Below are positions 24,361 to 37,000 of a stretch of DNA of 64,000 nt, one piece after another. Position 1 is the first letter of the stretch, and each line of letters opens with the position of its first letter. The notes under the pieces are model-generated. The model did no database searches and had not been told where the DNA came from. It saw only the letters and a list, made by a program, of their open reading frames with translations. The position numbers were made by a program, and so were the translations under genes. Source of the stretch: Archivesica marissinica (lineage: Eukaryota > Mollusca > Bivalvia > Venerida > Vesicomyidae); contig CM026390.1 of NCBI GenBank assembly GCA_014843695.1, forward strand, positions 11,541,890 through 11,605,889, written 5' to 3'.

Positions 24361-26085
24361 TGAATAATATATCTACACTAGGTATATATACTCTACAGGC
24401 TTTTGAAAAAAGAAAATAACGATATACAATATAGCATATATAATAAACTCACCATCCCCTTTCCTCCGGCAGACCATAGTACTCATGTCCCTTTTTAGTT
24501 TTTTTTGGTTTCTTTTTAATTGTTTGTTTCTTTAAGAATGCGAGTAAGTACCAGTTTCGAACCGACGATCTCTCTCTATCCTATTGTCCCTTTCATTCCA
24601 TCTTTTCCTTTTTTCAAAATTCTCTTCCCAATAATATTTTCAAAGTAAGTTTTTTTTTGTTGCTATAAGCTTTATTAAGGTTAGTTGCCTTTTTATAATA
24701 TATAGTTGCCTTTTTATAATATATATATGTCAAATCTTGAAATCAGAAATGAATAATTGCAGCTCAGATGGCATAGAGTATGTAGCCTTAGCTTTCGAAA
24801 GCTACATTGCATAAGTTATGATTTTGAACCTACTTTTCATATATAAGCTAGGTTTCATTCACCTTTAAATGGGCTATTGTGTCATACTTTCAGCATTGTG
24901 GTTACTATTATCAAAACGGCTAATCCTATTTTTGGTAACTAGTGGTAAACATACTTTTCAGTACTTAAAACTATACAATAACTCTTGTAGTAAAACATAA
25001 AGTGAATTTTTACCTATCCTCACAATAACTTTACTACTTTACATTTGAACATAAGGTAATGTTCATTTAGTTAAAGCTTCCATATTATTGTATGTACTAG
25101 TATTCACTATTATAAAATAGGCAACATGAATAGTTCATTTGATTGATTTTTTCTATTATCACATGTAACCCAATATTTTGCGCCCATAAGTTCTTGCTTA
25201 AATGTATATACTTAATCCTTATCAATGTATAGGACCTTTGACTATCTTTATGTCTGACCTCTTTTTTTTTAAGCGACAGTCATAACCGTATACTGTAGAT
25301 CTATATCTTAAAACAGGTAAAACATATAGTATACAAACCGAATTTGAAACATAATGATCATCCCTGAAATCTTACTTCTAAGAATATTTTTGATTATCTT
25401 ACTGGTACCAATATTTATAATTTTTATACATTTATAGCCTTATGCTTAGAATCAATCCCCATGTTCCTTTGGTATAAAGATATTGGAAAATCATTATTAA
25501 ATCATATCTGTTATAATAGCTCTTACTTAATTCTTGTTGAATTTTGATGGGGACATAATTAAAATACTCTCAGATTTACAAAATATTTGTCTATTAAAAA
25601 ACTTTGCAAACTTCCAACAACAAATCACTTGAACTTTCTCAATCTTCCCTTAAAACAAAAATTCCCGTCATATTATAATATTCATATCAATATACAGGGA
25701 ATTACGCATACACTGTAAACGGTTAAATAACCTATGCTATACTCTCCATGAAGCTTTATTAACTAGCAAACTAGATATTATATATTACATTTTAGTGACT
25801 ATATACTACCGTCACCATCTGTGTGGTTATTTAACCTGTAACATGCTCACTAACAACACTGTAATATTATGTGTTATTTGCAATATGTGTTTTATTGTAA
25901 GGTACAATGGGGGATGGCTCCCCGACCCCCTTGGTACCTATGACGGGGAAAATAAATAAACAATTACAAAAAAAATAATGTATTTTCATGGTATCTGTAA
26001 CAGTCAGAATTACTATCAATATCGAAATATTTTAATCAGCATTTTCCATAGTCCCAATTTGTTTTATTATAGATTTTTATTAATC
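24361..26085. other. Noncoding, probably LINE 3' UTR and debris
   Basis: T-rich tracts, no recognised domain. 25890-25977 ends GGGGAAAATAAATAAAC plus poly-A, like a LINE 3' end. GTTAAATAACC and GGTTATTTAACC are short inverted words at about 25720 and 25823. Confidence 0.4.
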
Positions 26086-26088
26086 AGT

Positions 26089-26118
26089 TGCCTGTGCTAA
26101 GCAGCCACTTTCTGCGTT
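26089..26118. mobile_element. Fragment of the ACAGTCAAACC MITE
   Basis: CCTGTGCTAAGCAGCCACTT matches the interior of 18453-18633. It is cut off directly by the foldback element at 26113. Confidence 0.7.
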
Positions 26119-26215
26119 GAAACGAGAGTTCTGATTGGATTATTAGAATGTAACAAGATGTTTTTTTATATATGAAGAATAATCATAATCCAATCAGAAC
26201 GCTCGTTTCAACGCG
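26113..26215. repeat. Foldback element, ~33-bp arms
   Basis: Arms CGTTGAAACGAGAGTTCTG + ATTGGATTAT and the inverse at 26185-26214 with one or two mismatches; loop ~35 bp, T-rich. Confidence 0.85.
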
Positions 26216-26939
26216 AATTGCGCCGCTTTAGAATTTTTCAAAACAAATTGAAAATGCTACGAAATCTCTTTTTGACGTACATTTTTGCCAAATAAACCTA
26301 CACGTTAGTGGAAACACATTTTATTGATAATGTTATTCACAGTTAAAACTCTCCCGACGAAGATTTTTTTTGTTGCTGACAGAACCCGTGTCCTAGTACG
26401 GAAATGTGACCTGCTATGGCCAATGTTTGTGGCAATTGTTTGCAAAGTATACATGCATGCAGCTTAAAGTTGTGTTTTATTTGAAGAACAATATAAAGAC
26501 TCGGGATAGGCGTTATATTTGGACAGCTTTGTACAAAATTGTCTCAGATAGGGCCATTTTACTGATCGATGCGAAATCTGACGGCCCACAGAGTAGAATC
26601 CCTGTACTTAAATATATATACTAGTACCCCCAAACGTGCCGAATCCCTGTGGATCCGATGGCAGGATTTCTGACCAATATTTTGAAGCTTTTCGGACATG
26701 AACAGTTATAAATGTGTGCATTGGTGTTAAGAATAATCCTAAATATAAATATTAAGAACGTTAAAAATATATTGTATTACCGTTGTGCATGTCATTTAGC
26801 TGTTTGAAGTCGACAGGTGAAATTCTCCGATTTTTTCTGCGCAGTCTTCACAAAAAAAATCCGAATGATTTATTATTTAGTACATTTCATGCGTATGAAC
26901 AATTGGATATTAAACGAAATCTTATTTGGTTCACAGTAA
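26216..26939. other. No recognisable feature
   Basis: Short open frames only (26406-26624, 26783-26980). No domain recognised. Confidence 0.4.
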
Positions 26940-27340
26940 TGGCACGGAGAGGTCAAAGAGGCTTATCACCAATATCTTGAAAACATCCTAAATCTAAACA
27001 GTGCTGATGCCTCCCATCCTTACAGACCAAACACCAAGAAACTTTATTCCCACCTTAAGCATTCCAAGCAACACTCCAAGTCAATGCCACACCTAAAGCA
27101 TGAAATTTCATCATGAAGAAGCTGCTAAAGCCACATCACTGAACAAACAGTTTCAGTCTGTCTTCAGCTCCAAATCCCCACTAAGACTTACCTTCATTTG
27201 TAAAATGAAAATTCAGGACACAAATGGAAACCTGAACGGTCAATCCACGCCTAACATGAATGAGATCACAATAAAAACCACCCCATAAGCCTGGTGGTAT
27301 TGACCAAATTTAGCAAATCATACTTAAAACCCTGTCTAAA
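26940..27340 (+). pseudogene. Non-LTR retrotransposon linker between endonuclease and RT
   Basis: RPNTKKLYSHLKHSKQHSKS then LNKQFQSVFSS and TPNMNEITIKTTP form the typical block preceding RT motif 1 (HPYR-x-N-x-KKLYS ... LN-x-QF-x-SVFS). The frame shifts near 27100. It is ended by the SINE insertion at 27352. Confidence 0.72.
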
Positions 27341-27351
27341 GAACTCTCACC

Positions 27352-27790
27352 TAGGAAGCTTAGGTCATATAGCGACTCTCCAGCTAGTATTGGTGGAGGA
27401 AGCTTAGGTCATATTGCGACTCTCCAGCTATTATTGGTGGAGGAAGCTTAGGTCATATAGCGACTCTCCAGCTAGTATTGGTGGAGGAAGCTTAGGTCAT
27501 ATTGCGACTCTCCAGCTATTATTGGTGGAGGAAGCTTAGGTCATATAGTGACTCTCCAGCTAGTATTGGTGGAGGAAGCTTAGGTCATATTGCGACTCTC
27601 CAGCTATTATTGGTGGAGGAAGCTTAGGTCATATTGCGACTCTCCAGCTATTATTGGTGCAGGAAGACCCCGGGTGCTTGTCCGAGCAGTATTTCAGTCA
27701 CAGATTGTCACACGGGTAAAACCACGACCTTCAAGCCAGATGAGGGGCAAGTGATTTGAAGTCTACAATATAACCACTCAGCCATGGAGG
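27352..27790 (-). mobile_element. SINE family D with 44-bp tail expansion
   Basis: The minus strand from 27790 starts with a tRNA-like head CATGGCTGAGTGGTTATATT ... GACTTCAAATC (Ser/Leu-type A box), then CCCGGGGTCTTCC and the tail AATAGCTGGAGAGTCGC. At 27352-27660 the tail is repeated seven times with a 44-bp period. Copies alternate two subtypes (CTAGTATTGG with CATATAGCG, CTATTATTGG with CATATTGCG), so an 88-bp dimer was amplified. Confidence 0.8.
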
Positions 27791-27908
27791 ACCCCTCCGT
27801 TCTTTTCAATGAACTTTTCAGAGCAAAGACATCATATTAGTATGGGGTATGGTGATCAGTGTATCACAGATATATATAACAAGCCTATATCCCATCGACA
27901 GCTTGGCT

Positions 27909-28084
27909 TCAATCATCATCCTCAAACTGTTCATTGCGGGCTCGACGTTCTGTGTAATCCAGAGTCAGTGACCGTATCCTCTCCAACAACGTTACAAGCT
28001 CATCTCTCAGACAGCCACGTTGAAGCACAGCCTTCACCTTCATCAAACCATCTTCACATTCTAGCATGTCACAATATGTCTGAG
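27909..28084 (-). CDS. ZYG11B-like: Terminal exon 12 of ZYG11/ZER1-like gene
   Basis: Acceptor ACCATATGCAG. Encodes QTYCDMLECEDGLMKVKAVL through RIRSLTLDY and ends NEQFEDDD, then TGA at 27909-27911. The P-x-x-YC-x-ML-x-x-E-x-G block is the conserved end of the ARM domain. Downstream in the sense direction lies a SINE at 27352-27790; I did not find a convincing polyadenylation signal between them. Confidence 0.83.
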
Positions 28085-31000
28085 CTGCATATGGTATAAA
28101 AGAAATAAAAAGGCTGTCAACATTATATTTGTACACTCAAAAATGGCTTTACATGCATGCGACAATTGCTAAAACGTGAATACATCGCAAAAAGTAAAAT
28201 AATGCATCTTTTACGTATAAATAGTATTGCTACTACAAATTCTTCATCAAACTTTCTATCGATAAACAACGTGTCTACAAACATGTCGAATTCTAACTTT
28301 CAATCAATAAACAAATTCTCAAAAGTAAAAGTTGGTTTCATATAATGGTCAGCCACACTCCTGAAATGACGTTTGTTTATTATTGCAGGGTTTTCCCTTA
28401 GATTTTAATTTTGAGGGACATGTGTCAAAAATTTGGGGGACAATTGCAATCATTGGGGGATATAACATGTGTTGCATATCAATAACATTATAATAACAAT
28501 ACATGCGTAACTGTGAACTGTGAATTTTAACATTAAACAATAAAACACTGAAAACTAGCGAGAGACTCTCTGTCTCATTTGTTAGTCAATCAATGTACAT
28601 ATGCATCATGCAAGCAGAAGCTGTTGCTACAGCTAGAACATTTGGTGCCAAGCAGTTCACTTTTTTTCTTTTCTTCATAACACCAAATGCTCTAGTTGCA
28701 CTGACAAAGTCCACTTCTTTTCGTCATAACACCAAATGCTCTAGTTGCACTGACAAAGTCCACTTCTTTTCATCATAACACCAAATGCTCTAGTTGCACT
28801 GACAAAGTCCACTTCTTTTCGTCATAACACCAAATGCTCTAGTTGCACTGACAAAGTCCACTTCTTTTCGTCATAACACCAAATGCTCTAGCTGCACTGA
28901 CAAAGTCCATTTCTTTTCTTCATAACACCAAATGCTCTAGCTGCACTGACAAAGTCCATTTCTTTTCTTCATAACACCAAATTTCTAGTTTCAACCTTTA
29001 GCATCATGCTTTTCATTGGGACTCTGGCTTATTGATTCATCCGAGTCGCTTTTCTCCATAGCAGATGATGCAGATATGAAGTAGTGTGACACCTTCGACT
29101 GTGCCATGACTAATAATAACATCTTCAGACTGGTTTACAATAATCCGAGAAATATATTGTTTCGTACTATAGTGGATTTGTACTCACAAATTGATTGTAA
29201 TTTTCAATGTCAGTCTTTAATGATTTTTGCACATAAAATTGAACGTACCTGCAGTGGATTCGTACTCAAAAATATTACCCTCGGTGCGTTCATTATTTTA
29301 TTCAAAAGTTGCGACACAATAGAAATAATTTAGCGGATCAATTGCTGAAAATCTGCGGCAAAATCGCAGGTTTCCTGTGCCAGGGGAAACCCTGTTATTG
29401 GAGTGCATACCAAACATGTGATACGGTTGTTTAGGGATAATTCAAATCAGATTAGTCTAAACAATCAATATGCATAAGCACAAATGTGAGATATAACTGT
29501 AGATCTGTAACATAGATGTTGTTACTCGGGATACACGTGTGGTAATACGCATGTATATTGTTTTGTCAACATAATTTATGACGTTTGTTTATTCGTTGAA
29601 AACTCAGTTTCTGTCACAAATATTTAGTCGAGAAAATACAACATAGCCGGAAATAAAATGCTGTAGAACTTTTTTCGCCGATGTAGTGTCGCATTAAATA
29701 TAATACACACAGGTAATAATATGATCAATGCACTCAATGAGTACATACAAACAAATATAACTACAATAGGAACATTATACGACTTGTGCACTTGAAAATG
29801 CCCTGAAATAGAAGCCAGCATATTTCAAGTCAGCATTATTAAATTGGTAATATAAACCCTTCAAATATGGTTTTACAAGCCAGCATTGATAAATATAACT
29901 ACACGAGTGTCAACATTATACCACACTTGATGTCGACCTACAACCCAGCATTAATTAATATAACTACACGAGTGTCAACATTATACCACACTTGATGTCG
30001 ACCTACAACCCAGCATTGATAAATAGAACTACAGGAGTGTCAACATTATACCACACTTGCTGTCGACCTACAACCTAGCATTGATAAATAGAACTACACG
30101 AGTGTCAACATTATACCACACTTGATGTCGACCTACAAGCCAGCATTGATAAATAGAACTACACGAGTGTCAACATTATACCACACTTGATGTCGACCTA
30201 CAACCCAGCATTGATAAATAGAACTACACGAGTGTCAACATTATACCACACTTGCTGTCGACCAGCATTGATAAATATAACTACACGAGTGTCAACATTA
30301 TACCACACTTGATGTCGACCTACAACCCAGCATTGATAAATATAACTACACGAGTGTCAACATTATACCACACTTGATGTCGACCTACAACCCAGCATTG
30401 ATAAATAGAACTACACGAGTGTCAACATTATACCACACTTGATGTCGACCTACAAGCCAGCATTGATAAATATAACTACACGAGTGTCAACATTATACTA
30501 CACTTGCTGTCGACCAGCATTGATAAATATAACTACACAAGTGTCAACATTATACTACACTTGCTGTCGACCAGCATTGATAAATATAACTACACGAGTG
30601 TCAACATTATACCACACTTGATGTCGACCTACAACCCAGCATTGATAAATAGAACTACAGGAGTGTCAACATTATACCACACTTGATGTAGACCTACAAC
30701 CCAGCATTGATAAATAGAACTACACGAGTGTCAACATTATACCACACTTGATGTCGACCTACAACCCAGCATTGATAAATAGAACTACACGAGTGTCAAC
30801 ATTATACCACACTTGATGTCGACCTACAAGCCAGCATTGATAAATATAACTACACGAGTGTCAACATTATACTACACTTGCTGTCGACCAGCATTGATAA
30901 ATATAACTACACAAGTGTCAACATTATACCACACTTGATGTCGACCTACAACCCAGCATTGATAAATAGAACTACAGGAGTGTCAACATTATACCACACT

Positions 31001-34000
31001 TGATGTAGACCTACAACCCAGCATTGATAAATAGAACTACACGAGTGTCAACATTATACCACACTTGATGTCGACCTACAACCCAGCATTGATAAATAGA
31101 ACTACACGAGTGTCAACATTATACCACACTTGATGTAGACCTACAACCCAGCATTAATTAATATAACTACATCACTGATGGTCACGGGTTCGAGCCCCCC
31201 TCAGGCCGTGTCTCATTTATATGAAAAAGTTGGCAGTTTCTTACGTAGGTTGGTGCACCTAAGTACTGGTTAACCGCTGGAGCCTGCCCAGGAAAGGTGT
31301 TATTAAGTAAACAGCCCGCCGGCGTTATAGCCCGAAATGGTGCTGATGCAGGCGTAAAACCCGAAATATAACATAACATAATATAACTACACAAGTGTAT
31401 CATCTTATTGTGTTATTTATTTAGATGGCTGGGTTATACAACATACTTTAACAATGATGCCATCTGAAGGACAGCTATATCCCGCTGAGCCACATCGTGA
31501 CATGAAGGTCCAAACATGTACCTTGTAGGACACAGGCACAAATCTTTTTATTTTGCCCTATGGTCATATAGTAAATAATGTTTACTGAAGGCAACCAACA
31601 GAAATAAAACATGCATGCAGAAACATCGACGAGAAACTACGTAAAATTGACCAGATCACTGATTCTTGTGGTCCCGACCGGAAGACCTTTTTCTATCAAC
31701 AAAAGCTTTTTATTTCATGGAGATCGGTCTAATAACACCAGAATGACACATTGTTTCATCTTGAACAGCAGGAAATGCAATGTTGTCGATTTCACTGGGC
31801 AAAAAAAAAGAAGATTTGTGTCTTGTGCCTGTGTTGTATGACAATAATAGTTCATGCACAGAATGCACAACTATTGAAATCTGTACAATTGCTAATATAA
31901 TACAGCATCAAACCGGTCATCATGGAGACACGTTGTGAAAGCTGGGGTCAGACGAGCCGAAGCTGATCGAACTCGGCTTCGTGAGCAGAAACGACAGAAG
32001 CGAAAGGCATCAACCAAACTGGATGACTCGATCTTCACCTGCGATGACTGCAACAGAGACTGCCACTCAAGAATAGGCCTACTCAGTCACCACAGAAGAT
32101 GTTCCTCAACAAGAGCGCAATCCATCGTCTCATAAGATGGACGGAGGCTGATGATAAGTTCCATGTTATGTCAAACCACCTGCGATGACATAGACATGTT
32201 TTCCTGGGCAGACTTAGCCGATCTAAGCAGTTAGCCTGTACTAATCAACGTGTGGGAGGTGTCTTGCTCAAAAATACTACATGTGTGCCATGACCGAGTA
32301 TCGAATCCGGGACCCTTTGAATCCAAATCTGGCACTCTACCACTGGACCATGCAACAACATGGTTAGAACATCGGTTCTGAACATCATTTCATGAACATT
32401 TGTCTCAAGCTTCACAAATATTCTTAACACTTAACCTGCCCAATAAATTGGATGATCTGTGCAAACAACATAGATCCAGATACGCCGTGTCTCATCAGGA
32501 TCTACGTTGATTGCTATTTAGACAAGTGTTTTAGCTCCACTATCTGAATTGCAAACAGCATAGAGCCTGATCAGACGGCACAAAATTGGAGGCCATGGGA
32601 GCTACACACAGATGTAGGGAGACCATGGCTAAACACAGATGTAGGGAGGCCATGGGAGCTACACACAGATGTAGGGAGACCATGACTAAACACAGATGTA
32701 GGGAGGCCATGGGAGCTACACACAGATGTAGGGAGGCCATGGGAGCTACACACAGATGTAGGGAGGCCATGTGAGCTACACACAGATGTAGGGAGGCCAT
32801 GGGAGCTACACTCTGATGTAGGGAGGCCATGGGAGCTACACACATATGTAGGGAGGCCATGGGAGCTACACACAGATGTAGGGAGGCCATGGGAGCTACA
32901 CACAGATGTAGGGATGCCATGGGAGCTACACACAGATGTAGGGAGGTCATGGCTACACACAGATGTAGGGAGGCCATGGGAGCTACACACAGATGTAGGG
33001 AGGCCATGGGAGCTACACACAGATGTAGGGAGGCCATGGGAGCTATACACATGGGGTGTGTGGGGGTGGCTACACACAGATGTAGGGAGGCCATGGTGTG
33101 TGGGGGTGGTGTGTGGGGGTGGCTAACACAGATGTAGGGAGGCCATGGGCATAAAACTTACGTTTAGTAATGATCAGATTACATATGAGCCAGGCTCCCC
33201 AGAGCTGAGCAACAGGTGTACTGTAATTTTCAATCTGTGACAGCATTGGACTTAATGACCTGAAAATAAACATCCAGTCTTCAAATACTAATATGTACAT
33301 AGCTATTGCATTTCCTTCGATGAACGTATGTGCTCCAATTGTATACAATTTCGTATGAAGGTTTCCAACTAATGATATGCAGATGACGTGTGCTCTCGAT
33401 GTTACGGGCATGCGCACCAGGGATCATTCTATAGGGCGATGTGGGCGAAATTGTTGCCCTAGGGACCCTGACTTCGCCCTCTGGGGGCCCCACTTCTCCC
33501 TAATAAAAAAAAATGTAAAAACATTATTTTTTGGTTTTTACGATTTTCAAACAAAATTTTGTCTAGTAAGATACACTGGCCCATTATAAAGCACTCCGTC
33601 TATTCAAATGTTGTATTTAATGGTTGTACTACTGTGCATTTTAACCCTATTTTGCAGAAGTATATTAAAGAACACCATTTAAGGAAGCGATCACGCACTT
33701 TCTCACTTCTCCCAAAAATTCTGACCTAGAATGAACCCTGCGCATTCGCAAAGTTTGTTACGTGAAAAGGCGTGTCTTACAGTGTATGCTGTAACAATAA
33801 TCTAGTTATCACGATAAGTCGCAAAGTTGGACTAAATACATTTTAATTGGAAAGTGATATTTTTTCTTTGTCTCATTGAAAAGAATAATTAATGTAAATA
33901 TAAGAAATGAATCGCGGGTTAATAGTTTCCATCTAGGTATGAACTACATTGGGTGTGTTTAAAGTTACCGTGGATGACACAGATTTGTTCAAGCTCACTC

Positions 34001-37000
34001 AATGTAGTTCATACCCCAATAAGCATTGACAACTTATATTAAATCATTCTCATTGGTGCGAATGAATGCGTATTTTTATGTGTGTTATTGGATTGTTGAC
34101 ATGGTATATGAACAGTGCCAGCGAGTAGTGATTGTTCCAAGCCGCAGGTAAATTCAGCTTAAAAACAACGTTTTTCAGTCATTATTTGTTTACGGGTTGT
34201 CATCGATTTTGTTTTATCATTTTTACCCTATGGACTGCCTCCACTGAGTAACTTCATGATTGGGTGATTTTTATCTTGACACCGACACATCCCTTATTTG
34301 GAATCCCGTAAATGTCCAGGCTTCCCGCTAATGGCGCCAAAAAAACAAATACTAGCGCTAAAGTTTGTGAATTGGCGAAAATATTTGGTGCAACGTTTTA
34401 TTTTCCAAATACATGGCTTCAAATATTTATTTGTGAACTATATGGCTATATAAGTTATTTTTAATTGGCTCCAGTGTTTTTCAATTGGCGACAGAAGTGG
34501 CGCAGACAAACATTCAGACAGAGGGAACCCTGAATGTCCAGTAGATTTACATATCCTCTCTCGCTGTAGTCTTGCAGGGTGTTAAGAAATTCAACATATT
34601 TAAATGGAGAAAAATATAGAAGTATAACGTTCGTCGAGTTGTACAGATGCATTGCGCACAGTTCACCCATATACGCAGCATTCGTTCTTATTTTGAGAAT
34701 CGTGAGGCATGCGAAAGGTATGCATTTTAATATGCATATATATACCCTGGCTGAGGACACTGGTATACCCGGAGAAAATCCACTTGTCCGATCTTGTGAC
34801 CACCATACAATCTCACATATTTCCCGGTCAGAGGATCGAACCCAGGATGCATTGGTGAGAAGCGACCACGCTAACCATTGCGCTACAGTAGCAATGCTGC
34901 ATACACAACAGCCAATCTTACACAATACAATGATAAGTAACTAATTGGGTCAATATAAAAAGAAACAACACAGCATGGAAATCATTTCCACCTAAATACT
35001 GGCCATAAACTATCCACTTCGGGCGTGAACTATCCACTTCGGGCGTGAACTATCCACTTTGGGCGTGAACTATCCACCATTTTGCTGTGGATTATTCTCC
35101 ATAAACACATGCTCTATCCCCATTTGGCCATAAACTATCCCCCTGCAGCATGTGAGTTACCCACTTGGTCCATGATAGTCGTGATCTATCCCCAGCTATG
35201 CCCTCTCAGCCATGAACTATCTCAGCCGTGAATGATTCCCCTTCAGACATGAACAATCTCCCTTCAGCCGTCAGCTATGCCCTCTCAGCCATGAACTATC
35301 TCCCTTCAGCCATCAACCATCTCCCTACAGCCGTGAATTAATTCCCTTCAGACATGAACTATCCCCGTTCAGCCATCAACCATCTCCCTACAGCCGTGAA
35401 TTAACTCCCTTCAGACGTGAACTATCCCCCGTCAGCCATCAACCTTCTCCCTACAGCCGTGAATTAACTCCCTTCAGCCGTCAACCATCTCCCTACAGCC
35501 GTGAATTAACTCCATTTAGACATGAACTATCCTCCTTCAGCCGTGAACTATCTCCCTTCAGACAGGAACTATCTCCCTTCAGACAGGAACTATCCCCCTT
35601 CAGACATGAACTATCTCCCTTCAGCCGTGAACTATCCCCCTTCAGCCGTCAACCATCTCCCTACAGTCGTGAATTAACTCCCTTCAGACATGAACTATCT
35701 CCCTTCAGACATGAACGATCTCCCTTCAGACATGAACTATCCCCCTTCAGGCATGAACTATCCCCCTTCAGCCTTGAACTGTCTCCCTTCAGCTGTGAAC
35801 TTTCTAGCTCCAGCCATGAACCATCTCCCTTCAGCACGGAACTATCCCTCTTCAGCCCGGAACTATCCCTCTTCAGGTATGAACTATCTCCCTTCAACTG
35901 AGAAATAACCCCTAGCTGGGAACTACACCCCTTAAACTGTAAACTACCCCCTTCAGCTAGGAACTACTCACATTCCAGCATTGAACCGAAAATCAATTTT
36001 TACACAACATTTATTGTACATAAATTTGCTCACCATCCAGTTACGTCATTTATAATTTGTAGATCATACAAACCACTATGACTAACCCAAGTAAACCAAC
36101 GCAGACCCAGTGTTCACAAAAAGATCACATATCGTGTAGGAACAGATCATTTCAATACAAGTAATACATTATTTATAATCAGTTTCTGTAGGTACATTTC
36201 AGAAATAATTACTTACTGGCTAAGATTTGCTTCTAGTTAACCCCTGCAATGTCAGCAAAGTTCCAGGAAAAGTTACCTGAATTTCACTCCTTTTGATTTA
36301 TGTATGTCCCATTTCTTCATGACCTGGTCCACCTCCTCCAGTATGATCTCTCTGGAAGGGTTCACCAGGGTCCAGGCCTGGGTTCCATGCGACGCAAGCA
36401 TGACTAGGAAACCAGCCGCATGAGAACTTGCATCATAATCCTCTTCACCATAGTACAATAACATCTCCCTGAAAACACCCCCGTAGTATAATGACATACC
36501 CTGTAGTATAATAACCTACCCTGTAGTATAATAACCTACCCTGTAGTACAATAACATACCCTGTAGTATAATAACATACCCTGTAGTACAATAACATACC
36601 CTGTAGTATAATAACATACCCTGTAGTACAATAACATACCCTGTAGTATAATAACATACCCTGTAGTATAATAACATACCCTGTAGTACAATAACATACC
36701 CTGTAGTACAATAACATACCCTGTAGTACAATAACATACCCTGTAGTACAATAACATAATATGTAGTATAATAACCTACCCTGTAGTATAATAACATACC
36801 CTGTAGTATAATAACATACCCTGTAGTATAATAACATACCCTGTAGTACAATAACATACCCTGTAGTATAATAACATACCCTGTAGTATAATAACATAAT
36901 ATGTAGTATAATAACCTACCCTGTAGTATAATAACATACCCTGTAGTATAATAACATACCCTGTAGTATAATAACATACCCTGTAGTATAATAACATACC

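Larger units (their letters stand above)
28226..29700 (+). repeat. Dispersed repeat, copy 2, split by an inserted element
   Basis: 28226-28385 and 29395-29700 together match 3906-4360. The break is exactly at the element 28386-29394 and its TTATTG duplication. It lies in intron 11 of the ZYG11-like gene. Confidence 0.75.

Noticed and set aside
32540..33137. Cys/His-containing repeat frames (GATHRCREA and antisense)
   Set aside because: 30-bp array with all frames open; not a zinc-finger pattern.
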